Shown piece by piece: positions 56,693-64,000 of a stretch of DNA of 64,000 bases (position 1 is the stretch's first letter; every line of letters begins with the position of its first letter). The stretch is taken from contig JAYSEK010000029.1 of the NCBI GenBank assembly GCA_041913905.1, positions 1 to 64,000 on the forward strand, in the 5' to 3' direction. The notes below the pieces were generated by a model. That model was not told where the DNA came from and did no database searches. It saw nothing but the letters and a program-made list of their open reading frames with translations. Both the position numbers and the translations under genes were made by a program. This DNA is from Roseateles_B sp041913905 (GTDB taxonomy: Bacteria > Pseudomonadota > Gammaproteobacteria > Burkholderiales > Burkholderiaceae_C).

Positions 56693-57748
56693 ATGGCCGC
56701 TCAGCACAGCTTCATCGTCACCGCCCGCGACACCGAATCCGATGGGCAGTTCGGCGCCGAACCCGGCGCCTTGCAGTTCCTGCGCATCAAGCCTGGCGCC
56801 AAGGACTACGGCCCCGCCGACGCCCTGAGCACCGAACGCTGGCGCACGGCCCTGATCAAGTCCGCGAACGGGCCGGAGAACGCGGTATCCGGCAAGACAG
56901 GCAATGTGCTGATCTTCCTGCATGGCTACAACAACGATCGCTCCGCGGTGCTGTGGCGTACGCGCGAGCTGCAGCGCACGCTGTCGGAAGCCGGCTGGGC
57001 GGGCGTGGTCGTGGCCTTCGACTGGCCCTCGGACAACTCGACCCTCGGCTACCTGGAAGACCGGGCCGACGCCGCACAGGTGGCCGACCGCATCGTCACC
57101 GAACTGCTGCCACTGCTCGTGCCGCTGGTGCGCGAGTCCAGTACCGGCACGGTGCGCGACCCGGACCCGGCCTGCAAGATCGACGTGCACATGATCGGCC
57201 ACTCCACCGGCGCCTTCGTGGCCATCGAGGCCTTTGCGCGGGCACAGAGCCGCGGCGAGCTGTTCAAGTCCGACTGGCGCCTGGGCCAGTTGGTCTTCAT
57301 CGCCGGCGATGTCGCCGCCAGCAGCCTGGCCCGCGATGACAGCTGGGCCCAGCCCATGATGGACCGCGTGGTCCGGCTGACCAACTACAGCAATGGCCAC
57401 GATGCCGTGCTGGGCGCCAGCAATGCCAAGCGACTGGGCATGGCGCCGCGCGCCGGCCGCGTGGGGGCGGCGGCACCCGCGCATGCCAAGGTGGTCAATG
57501 TCGACTGCTCCAGCTACTTCGAGACCCTGAACCCCGAATCGGCGCGCTTCAACGGCACCTTCTGCCATTCCTGGCACATCGGCGACCCTGCTTTCGCGCT
57601 GGACCTGGCGCTTACCCTGGAAGCCAGCAGCGACCGCCACGTGCTGCCCACCCGCCGCATCGACGAGCGTGGCCTCGCGCTGCAGCCGTCCCACCGCCTG
57701 CCCTTTGCGCACCTGTGGCTGAAGGAAAAGCGCGAAGACTGCGTGTGA
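56693..57748 (+). CDS. alpha/beta hydrolase (DUF900-like)
   Basis: A 351-residue cytoplasmic hydrolase. GNVLIFLHGYNNDRSAVLWRT (about 70-90), VAFDWPSDNSTLGYLEDRADA and HMIGHSTGAFVAIEAF (nucleophile Ser) follow the DUF900 pattern. The His near WHIGDPAFALDL is a candidate for the triad. An SD AAGGA ends 4 bases before the ATG. It is divergent from the dienelactone hydrolase. Substrate unknown; some relatives are lipase-like. Confidence 0.8.
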   Translation: MAAQHSFIVTARDTESDGQFGAEPGALQFLRIKPGAKDYGPADALSTERWRTALIKSANGPENAVSGKTGNVLIFLHGYNNDRSAVLWRTRELQRTLSEAGWAGVVVAFDWPSDNSTLGYLEDRADAAQVADRIVTELLPLLVPLVRESSTGTVRDPDPACKIDVHMIGHSTGAFVAIEAFARAQSRGELFKSDWRLGQLVFIAGDVAASSLARDDSWAQPMMDRVVRLTNYSNGHDAVLGASNAKRLGMAPRAGRVGAAAPAHAKVVNVDCSSYFETLNPESARFNGTFCHSWHIGDPAFALDLALTLEASSDRHVLPTRRIDERGLALQPSHRLPFAHLWLKEKREDCV

Positions 57749-58033
57749 TCCGCCGCGGCCCGAGCGCGACCCGCTTGTGACTTGCATGCGACCTGTACGT
57801 GACATCCATAAGGCAAAGTGCCGCACCGACGGGGACCACTTCAAGTAACAGTCGGTGAGAGTGGTGACATCAGCGAAATCCCTCGCGATTTCGCACGCGG
57901 GGCGCACCGGCACGCCGCCGCCGGCGGGTGGTCGCGCTAGGATGCCGGGCCGCCGTCGACAGCTTCGGCGGGCCCCATCCTTCTTGCGCTGCCGGGCACC
58001 GCCCGCGCTGCCAGCTACCGACGGAGTCACCTC
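57749..58033. promoter_or_regulatory. 285-bp region upstream of an orphan binding-protein gene
   Basis: Contains a strong hairpin GCGAAATC (57873-57880)/GATTTCGC (57887-57894) around CCTCGC. TTGCAT near 57782 is followed 19 bases later by CATAAG, a weak promoter candidate. No coding sequence is visible here. Confidence 0.4.
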
Positions 58034-59158
58034 ATGAACCTTCCCCGCCTGCGGGCCGCTGCGCTCGTCTGCGCACTGGCCGGTGCCTGGACCAGCATGC
58101 CGGCCCAGGCCGACATCGTGGTCGGCCAGACCATCGGGGTCACCGGCCCGGCGGCGGCCTCGGTCAAGGAAGCGATGAACGGCGCCCGGCTGTGGATCGA
58201 CCACATCAACGCGCAGGGCGGCGTCAAGGGCGAGAAGATCCAGCTGCTGACGCTGGACGACGAGTTCGACGTGCAGAAGGCCGCCGCCAACGCGCGCGTG
58301 CTGATCGAGCAGAAGAAGGCCGTCGCGCTGTTCTTGAATCGCGGCACGCCGCATACCGAGGCCATCCTGCCCTTGCTGCAGCAGCACGGGATCGCGCTGG
58401 TCGCGCCGTCGACGGGCGCCATGCTGCTGCACAACCCCGTGCAGCGCTATGTCTTCAACGTGCGGGCACCCTACCAGCGCGAGGCCGAGAAAGCCATCGA
58501 GCACCTGCACTCCATGGGCACGACGCGCATTGCCGTCGTGCATGTCGACGACTCCTTCGGCCGCGATGTGCTGGAAGGCGCGAACAAGGGCTTCGCCAAG
58601 GCCCGGCTGCAGCCGGCCGCCGTACTCAAGGCCGACCGCGAGAAGCCCGCCTACGCGACCCTGGTGCCAGCCCTGATCAAGGCAGACGCCCAGGCCGTGA
58701 TGTGGATCGGCTCCAGCGTGGCCGTGGCCGAGGGCGTCAAGGCCCTGCGCGCAGCGGGCTCCAGCGCGCAGGTCGTCACGCTGTCCAACAACGCCTCCGC
58801 CGGCTTCGTCAAACAGCTGGGCGACGCGGCCCGCGGCGTCATCGTCACCCAGGTGTTCCCCGGCGAGCGCGCGGTCAAGTACCCGCTGGTGCAGGAAGCC
58901 CAGAAGCTGGGCAGGGCCAAGGGCTTCGACGAGCTGTCGCCGGCCATGCTGGAAGGCTTTGCCGCGGCCAAGGTGCTGACGGAAGCGCTGCGCCAGGCTG
59001 CGCCGCATTTCACCCGCGAGAAGCTGCTGGCCGCCCTCGACGGCCTGCGCCGATTCGACCTCGGCGGCCTGGAGCTCAGCTATGGTCCCGGCGACCACAG
59101 CGGGCTGGATTTCGCGGACCTCGCCATCATCGGCGCGGATGGGCGCTTCGTGCGTTGA
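58034..59158 (+). CDS. orphan Liv-type ABC substrate-binding protein
   Basis: A 374-residue periplasmic binding protein. The ATG has GGAG 7 bases ahead and begins a signal peptide ending SMPAQA. DIVVGQTIGVTGPAAASVKEAMNGARLWIDHINAQGGV is typical of the LivK/AmiC group, as is TLDDEFDVQKAAANARVLI. No permease or ATPase gene lies beside it, so it either shares a transporter or works with a sensor. It is unlike the LivK-like protein at 16576 in most of its length. Confidence 0.88.
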   Translation: MNLPRLRAAALVCALAGAWTSMPAQADIVVGQTIGVTGPAAASVKEAMNGARLWIDHINAQGGVKGEKIQLLTLDDEFDVQKAAANARVLIEQKKAVALFLNRGTPHTEAILPLLQQHGIALVAPSTGAMLLHNPVQRYVFNVRAPYQREAEKAIEHLHSMGTTRIAVVHVDDSFGRDVLEGANKGFAKARLQPAAVLKADREKPAYATLVPALIKADAQAVMWIGSSVAVAEGVKALRAAGSSAQVVTLSNNASAGFVKQLGDAARGVIVTQVFPGERAVKYPLVQEAQKLGRAKGFDELSPAMLEGFAAAKVLTEALRQAAPHFTREKLLAALDGLRRFDLGGLELSYGPGDHSGLDFADLAIIGADGRFVR

Positions 59159-59197
59159 CGGCAATGCCGCGGCACCCACCCGGCATCCAGCAACCGT

Positions 59198-59575
59198 TCA
59201 ACGCCGCAGCCGCCGCGCCAGCCACACGAGGGCCAGCATCAATGCAAGATTGATCAGCGGAAAGCCCCAGGCCAGCGCTGCGTCCGGCAGCAGGAACAGG
59301 GGGATGAAGAAGGCCAGCCCCGCCACCACCGGCGTCAGCGCCAGGGCCAGCAAAGCGGCCCACAGGCGGGCGCCGCGCCGCCGATGCCACAGAACCCAGG
59401 CCGCGGCGCCCAAGTAGACCAGCAGCGTCGGATAGGCCGCAAAAGCAAAGAGCGGCGGGCCGCTGTGGGCCAGGGCGCTGCCCGGCAGACCGGCCGCCAT
59501 CACAAGCAGCATCAGACGCCGACGGCGCAGGCTGGTCGTCAACGCAGACACCGGCGGCACTTGTGCACGGCTCAC
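59198..59575 (-). CDS. small multi-pass membrane protein, unknown
   Basis: A 125-residue protein. Either a signal peptide or first helix ends GSALAHS, followed by two or three helices (AFAAYPTLLVYLGAAAWVLW, LWAALLALALTPVVAGLAFFIPLFLL, LINLALMLALVWLA). The GTG at 59575 is used here, but an ATG at 59512 would start right at the first helix. It is co-directional with, and 10 bp downstream of, the DUF4124 gene. No family recognised. Confidence 0.55.
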   Translation of the reverse strand: MSRAQVPPVSALTTSLRRRRLMLLVMAAGLPGSALAHSGPPLFAFAAYPTLLVYLGAAAWVLWHRRRGARLWAALLALALTPVVAGLAFFIPLFLLPDAALAWGFPLINLALMLALVWLARRLRR

Positions 59576-59585
59576 GGAGGGGCAA

Positions 59586-60071
59586 CTAGCGCAGGTACGA
59601 AGCGCAACTCAAGCCGGCGCTCAAGCCCAATTGCTCCAAGCCGGCCCTATCGTTGCGCAAAGCCATGCTCTTGACGCGCTCGACATCGGTCAGCGCGTTG
59701 TCGGCAACGCATTCGCAGAAATCGCGGAACTTGGCCGGCTGGGACGAGGCCAGGCGTCGCAGCGCCGCATCACCCCGGGTGTTCACGCTGCTGGTGCAGC
59801 CGGACACCAGCGCCCGGCGCAGCTCGGGCCGCGAGACATTGCCCGACAAGTCCGCCGATCCCGCCAGGCCCGGCAGTGCGGACGCCGTCCAGCGCAGATC
59901 CAGTTGCGAGCTCTTCGCCGCATCCGGGCAGGGCTGGGACTGGTAGGCGGTCTTGCCCTCGCTGTCGGTGCACTTGAACACCTGCGCCGCGGCTGGCAGG
60001 GACAGCGTCGCACACACCAGCAGGGCGGCGGCCAGGCGCGGGGAGGAGGAGAAAAGCGTGTGAGTCAGCAT
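59586..60071 (-). CDS. DUF4124-domain secreted protein
   Basis: A 161-residue secreted protein. The ATG at 60071 begins a signal peptide (LAAALLVCATLSLPAAAQ). VFKCTDSEGKTAYQSQPCP is the DUF4124 pattern, with a conserved Cys pair. The C-terminal part has three or four more Cys (SGCTS, FCECVADN, LSCASYL), suggesting disulfides. The longer frame upstream to 60242 is not supported. Function of the family is unknown. Confidence 0.75.
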   Translation of the reverse strand: MLTHTLFSSSPRLAAALLVCATLSLPAAAQVFKCTDSEGKTAYQSQPCPDAAKSSQLDLRWTASALPGLAGSADLSGNVSRPELRRALVSGCTSSVNTRGDAALRRLASSQPAKFRDFCECVADNALTDVERVKSMALRNDRAGLEQLGLSAGLSCASYLR

Positions 60072-60263
60072 GGAAGACAGCAAAGACGCCTGGTCATGCC
60101 GAGACCAGTCGCGTTTCACAAGGTCGAATTGTGAGGGATAGCGCGCTTGGCCCGGCCATGGGCCGGCGGTCGGCAGGGCCTGGCGCACGGGCGCTGGGTG
60201 CCGAGCATGCGATGGGCATCGGAAGTCCGGCCTGCTCAGCACCGCCCCATCAAAGCCTCAGAC

Positions 60264-61328
60264 CTAGCCCGCATACGCCCAGCAGTCCTGCGCCGGCAGC
60301 TCCACCCAGTAGTCGCGACCCGCCTCGCGCGGCTCGTGCCCGAAGGCGCGCAGGCGCAGGTCGCCGCTTTCGAACAGGTACTCCCAGCGGTCGCCCAGGT
60401 ACATCGAGGTCACCATCCTGGACAGCAGCCGGTTGGGCCCGGCCTCGGCCGCCACCGCCACGCGTTCCAGGCGGATCACCACCTGGGCCTTGTCGCCGGC
60501 CCTCAGTGGGCCGCGGCTTTGCGCCAGCAGCGCGCCAGCGCGCCCCTGCAGGCGCACCGAGCCCGCGCCGACCTGCTCGACCGTGGCCTCGAAGCGGTTG
60601 TTGCTGCCCATGAACTCGGCGGCGTAGAGCGTCTGCGGCTCGCCGTAGAGCTCCTGCGGCGTGCCCTCCTGTTCGATGCGGCCGTTGCGCAGCAGCAGGA
60701 TGCGGTCGCTCATCGCCATCGCCTCGGTCTGGTCGTGGGTCACGCACAGGGCCGAGAGCTTGAGCCGCACGATGAGCTCGCGCAGCCAGGCGCGCGCCTC
60801 TTCGCGCAGCTTGGCGTCGAGGTTGGACAGAGGCTCGTCCAGCAGGATCACCGGCGGGTTGTAGACCAGGGCCCGCGCGATGGCCACGCGCTGCTGCTGG
60901 CCGCCTGAGAGCTGGAAGGGGTAGCGCTCGCCCAGGTGCCCGAGGCCCAGGTTGTCCAGTGCCACCTGCACGCGTTCGCGGACCTCGGCGGCAGGCACCT
61001 TGCGCAGGGTCAGGCCATAGCCCACGTTCTGCGCCACCGTGCGGTGCGGCCACAAGGCATAGGACTGGAAGACCAGGCCCAGCGAGCGTCGCTCGGCCGG
61101 CAGGTCGATGCTGCGCGCGGCGTCGTAGAGCGCCTCGCCGTCGAGCAGGATGCTGCCCTGCGACGGGTGCTCCAGCCCGGCCACGGCGCGCAAAAGCGTG
61201 GTCTTGCCGCTGCCCGAGGCGCCCAGCAGCGAGACCACCTCGCCGGCCTTGAGCTTGAAGGAAACGCCCTGCAGCACCGGCACCTTGCCGTAGCCCAGAT
61301 GGATGTCGTTGACGACGAGCTTAGTCAT
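60264..61328 (-). CDS. Fbp/Pot-type ABC transporter ATPase
   Basis: A 354-residue cytoplasmic ATPase. It has Walker A GASGSGKT (about 36-43), FQSYALWPHRTVAQNVGYGL (Q-loop, FbpC/PotA type), signature LSGGQQQR, Walker B ILLDEPLSNLDA and THDQTEAM. A C-terminal TOBE-like domain (VVIRLERVAVAAEAGPNR) is present. The start overlaps the permease stop by 8 bases. Members of the group import Fe(III), polyamines, 2-aminoethylphosphonate or thiamine. The substrate is not determinable here. Confidence 0.92.
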   Translation of the reverse strand: MTKLVVNDIHLGYGKVPVLQGVSFKLKAGEVVSLLGASGSGKTTLLRAVAGLEHPSQGSILLDGEALYDAARSIDLPAERRSLGLVFQSYALWPHRTVAQNVGYGLTLRKVPAAEVRERVQVALDNLGLGHLGERYPFQLSGGQQQRVAIARALVYNPPVILLDEPLSNLDAKLREEARAWLRELIVRLKLSALCVTHDQTEAMAMSDRILLLRNGRIEQEGTPQELYGEPQTLYAAEFMGSNNRFEATVEQVGAGSVRLQGRAGALLAQSRGPLRAGDKAQVVIRLERVAVAAEAGPNRLLSRMVTSMYLGDRWEYLFESGDLRLRAFGHEPREAGRDYWVELPAQDCWAYAG

Positions 61329-63054
61329 GGAGCTTCACCCCGAAACGCAGTGCCACGGCCAGTCCCAGGCTGACCATGACGATGTTGATGACAGACAGCG
61401 CGGCGACCAGGTCCGTGGCGCCGGAGGCCCACATGGACACCAGCAGCGCGCCGATGACCTCGGTACCGGGCGAGAGCAGGTAGACGCCGGTCGAGTACTC
61501 GCGCTCGAAGATCAGGAAGATCAGCAGCCAGCTCGACAGCAGGCCGAAGCGCACCAGCGGCAGGGTCACGTGCCGGCTGACCTGCGAAGCCGTGGCGCCC
61601 ACGGTGCGGGCCGCCTCCTCCAGGTCCGGGCCGACCTGCAGCAGCGCGCTCTGCACCACGCGCTGCCCGTAGGCCAGCCAGATCACGGTGTAGGCGACCC
61701 AGATGGCGAACATGGAATTGCGCCATTCCTTGAGCCCCGGCACGAAGAGGAAAACCCACAGGAAAGCCAGGCCCGCGAGCAGCCCCGGCACCGCGCGGGG
61801 CACGAGCACGAGGTAGTCCAACAGCCGGGTGGCGAAGTCATGGCGGCGATGACCGGCGAAGGAGATGGCCGTGTAGCAGGCCACCGCCAACGCTCCGCCG
61901 AGGATGCCCATGCCCAGCGTGTTCAGGATGGCGCGCACCAGGTTGTCCTGCTCGAAGACGTCCACGTAATGCTGCAGCGTGAAGGCCTCGACGAGAGAAA
62001 TGCCCTCGCCCCACTGCGACACGAAGGAGCGCAGCACCACGCCCGACACCGGCACGACGACCGAGAGCAACAGCCACAGCGCGACGATGCCGATGGCCAG
62101 CCAGCGCCAGCCGCCCAGGCGCAGCGGCACCTGGCGGCCGCCCTTGCCCTTGATGGACACGTACTTGCCGGCGCTGCGCAGCAGGCGGCGCTGCAGCAGC
62201 ACCAGCGGGAAGGTCACCAGCACGATCAGCACGGCGACCACCGCCATCAGGTGGTAGGACGGCGAGCCCAGCTTGCTGGCAAGCTTGTACATGTACGTCG
62301 TCAGCACCAGATAGCCGTTGGGATCGCCCAGCACCAGGGGCAGCCCGAAAACCTCGAAGCCTAGGAAGAAGACCAGCACCCCTGCGAAGAGGATGGAGGG
62401 CATCACCATGGGCAGGCTCACGTCGCGAGCCACCCGCAGCGGCGAGGCGCCGGCCACGCGGGCGGCCTCCTCCACGTCGCTGCCCAGGTTGCGCAGGGCC
62501 GCGGATGCGTAGAGGTAGACATGCGGCACATGGGTGAGCCCTGCGATGACGGCGATGCCGCCGATAGAGTACACATCCCACCACTCCGGCCCGAAGGCCT
62601 GGCGCCACCAGAGCGTGTAGATGCCGCTGGGCCCGGCGGACACCACATAGCCCAGGGCCAGCACCACCGCCGAGACGAAGATGGGCGTCAGCAGCAGGGG
62701 CTCGATCCAGCGCCGGCCCGGCAGGTCGGTGCGCACCATCAGGAAGGCCAGCAGCGCCCCCAGGGGCACGGCAATGCCCACCATGCCGCCGGCGATCAGC
62801 AGCGAGTTGCGCAGCGCGTACCAGAAGTCCGGATCGTCGAAGACGAAGCGGTAGGCGTCCAGCGACACGGCATGCTTCGGCATGAAGAAGGGCGCGGACA
62901 GCAGGCTCTGATACGCGATCATCGCCAGAGGCAGCAGCACCAGCAGCACGGTGAGGCCGATCACCAGAAAGCGGCCCAGCGCCGGCCAGCCCGGGAGCCC
63001 CGGGATGCCTGACGGTCGGCCGCGCTGGCGCGGCAGGGATTGGGTGATGGACAT
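61321..63054 (-). CDS. double-domain ABC permease (FbpB-like)
   Basis: A 577-residue permease with two fused BPD_transp_1 domains and about 12 helices, as in FbpB/ThiP. The two EAA loops are EEAARVAGASPLRVARDVSLPMVMPS and EEAARTVGATASQVSRHVTLPLVRFG. I chose the ATG at 63054, as AGGGAG lies 8 bases upstream. A GTG at 63063 adds three residues. It is 26 bp after the binding-protein gene and overlaps the ATPase start, so all three are one operon. The gap holds a copy of the dispersed motif (63070-63081). Confidence 0.92.
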   Translation of the reverse strand: MSITQSLPRQRGRPSGIPGLPGWPALGRFLVIGLTVLLVLLPLAMIAYQSLLSAPFFMPKHAVSLDAYRFVFDDPDFWYALRNSLLIAGGMVGIAVPLGALLAFLMVRTDLPGRRWIEPLLLTPIFVSAVVLALGYVVSAGPSGIYTLWWRQAFGPEWWDVYSIGGIAVIAGLTHVPHVYLYASAALRNLGSDVEEAARVAGASPLRVARDVSLPMVMPSILFAGVLVFFLGFEVFGLPLVLGDPNGYLVLTTYMYKLASKLGSPSYHLMAVVAVLIVLVTFPLVLLQRRLLRSAGKYVSIKGKGGRQVPLRLGGWRWLAIGIVALWLLLSVVVPVSGVVLRSFVSQWGEGISLVEAFTLQHYVDVFEQDNLVRAILNTLGMGILGGALAVACYTAISFAGHRRHDFATRLLDYLVLVPRAVPGLLAGLAFLWVFLFVPGLKEWRNSMFAIWVAYTVIWLAYGQRVVQSALLQVGPDLEEAARTVGATASQVSRHVTLPLVRFGLLSSWLLIFLIFEREYSTGVYLLSPGTEVIGALLVSMWASGATDLVAALSVINIVMVSLGLAVALRFGVKLHD

Positions 63055-63080
63055 CTCGGTCACTCCCTGGGGTCAGGTCT

Positions 63081-64000
63081 TCACTTGCGGGCGACGTAGG
63101 ACCGCCAGGTCTTGATGAACTCCAGTCGCTTGCCCTGCTCCAGATAGGTGAGCAGGTTCTGGTCGATGGCGATGGGGCGCAGGCTGAGGCCCAGTTCCTT
63201 CTGCAGGGTCTGGGCCGTCATCTCGCCTTCCACGTCGGCGCGGATCGCATAGAGCTCGGAGGCCGTGGACAAGGTGGTCTGCCCGCGCCGGGACAGCAGG
63301 TAGTCCATCCACAGCCTGGCGGCGTTCGGGTTCTTGGCGCCCTTGGCGATGAAGGCCACGCGGCTCATCACCAGCGTGTGGTCCTTCAGCAGCGCATAGC
63401 CGATGTTGCTGTCCTTCTTTGCGCGGGCATGGGCGTAGGAGGTGATCATGTTGTAGCCCAGCAGCTGCTCGCCCGAGGAGATGCGCTCCATCATGGTGCT
63501 GCTGGAGGACTGCAGCTTGACGCCGGCCCCCGCCATGGCCTTGACCACGTCCCAGGTCAGTGTGGGGTTCACATGCACGTCGGCCGTCAGGTAGAGGAAG
63601 CCCACGCCGGCCTTCTCGATGTCGTAGGTCGTGACCTTGCCCTGCAGGCGCGGATCGGCCAGCAGCTTGACGAGATCGGCATGGGTCTTGGGCACATCGG
63701 CCGCCGGCAGCAGGCGCTTGTTGTAGACCAGTCCCAGGGGCTCGAAGGTCGTGCCGTAGGCCGTCTTCTGGTAGACGGCCCAGGCCGGCAGCGCGCGGGT
63801 CTCGACGGACTCATATGGCTGCGCATAGCCGTCGGCCACCAGCTTGACCGCCTGGTCCATGGCCGAGTTCCAGACCACGTCGGCGCTGGCCGTGCCGGCC
63901 GCCGTCTCGCTGATGAAGCGGTTGAACAGCTCCACGCTGTTCATGTCCATGTACTCGACCTTGATGCCGGGATAGAGGCTCTCGAATTCCTTGACCAGGG
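63081..64000 (-). CDS. Fbp-type ABC substrate-binding protein, cut by the right edge
   Basis: The C-terminal 305 or so residues of a periplasmic binding protein (iron/thiamine/putrescine type 2). The frame is open to position 64000, reading LVKEFESLYPGIKVEYMDMNS at the edge, so the signal peptide and start lie outside the window. SADVVWNSAMDQAVKLVADGYAQPYES, AYGTTFEPLGLVYNKRLL and AKNPNAARLWMDYLLSRRGQ are typical of the FbpA/AfuA group. No clear tyrosine pair for iron coordination is obvious, so the ligand is uncertain. Confidence 0.88.
   Translation of the reverse strand, partial: LVKEFESLYPGIKVEYMDMNSVELFNRFISETAAGTASADVVWNSAMDQAVKLVADGYAQPYESVETRALPAWAVYQKTAYGTTFEPLGLVYNKRLLPAADVPKTHADLVKLLADPRLQGKVTTYDIEKAGVGFLYLTADVHVNPTLTWDVVKAMAGAGVKLQSSSSTMMERISSGEQLLGYNMITSYAHARAKKDSNIGYALLKDHTLVMSRVAFIAKGAKNPNAARLWMDYLLSRRGQTTLSTASELYAIRADVEGEMTAQTLQKELGLSLRPIAIDQNLLTYLEQGKRLEFIKTWRSYVARK

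Overview
The window is GC-rich (about 70 percent by eye), with tightly packed genes, frequent ATGA or TGATG start-stop overlaps and several GTG or TTG starts behind good Shine-Dalgarno (SD) sequences. Gene content (Liv-type and Fbp-type ABC transporters, a TAXI solute-binding protein, a double-length UvrA, many Tat signals, a PAS-GGDEF-EAL protein) and REP-like hairpins built on CCGGCTTCGCCGG point to a betaproteobacterium of the order Burkholderiales, perhaps Roseateles-like. The genus is inference. I saw no rRNA, tRNA, CRISPR array, transposase or prophage gene.

Layout. 1-3355: a secreted S9 peptidase and a small membrane protein. 3358-3706: a 169-bp tandem duplication. 3692-10163: a UvrA of about 1880 residues followed by an overlapping sirtuin gene. 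10638-11810: a lone receiver protein and an unknown membrane-anchored protein. 11815-17778: a Liv-type ABC operon ending in an alpha/beta hydrolase, with a repeat and hairpin block between the binding-protein gene and the rest. 18129-21890: GNAT, chemoreceptor, sigma-54 activator. 22026-24258: an AT-richer three-gene RiPP cassette (66-residue precursor, radical SAM/SPASM maturase, 2-oxoglutarate oxygenase). 24584-30413: malonyl-CoA-synthetase-like enzyme, AsmA-like protein, PAS-GGDEF-EAL protein. 30556-36949: a TetR gene divergent from a TonB-receptor, cytochrome c, lactone-oxidase-like, PLP-enzyme operon, all of whose products are exported. 37374-41694: aerolysin-like secreted protein, universal stress protein, exonuclease, patatin, EcsC-like protein. 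41922-50137: GMC oxidoreductase with Tat partner, alkyl-DHAP-synthase-like flavoprotein, GlpD-like dehydrogenase, FGGY kinase, AraC regulator. 50176-60071: mostly small secreted or conserved unknown proteins, including a Tat-exported triple DUF3395-like protein and a phospholipase-A2-like lipoprotein. 60264-64000: an Fbp-type ABC importer whose binding-protein gene runs off the right edge.

The best candidate for an undescribed system is the RiPP cassette. The precursor has a leader ending in a double-glycine motif and a 28-residue core containing W-Y-L-N and F-I-E. The maturase has the radical SAM CX3CX2C motif and a SPASM-like CX2CX5C pattern like that of cyclophane-forming enzymes. The third gene is a translationally coupled 2-oxoglutarate/Fe(II) oxygenase. 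No exporter or leader peptidase lies nearby. Secondary candidates are the exported TonB/cytochrome/flavin/PLP operon and the GMC/ADPS/GlpD/FGGY operon.
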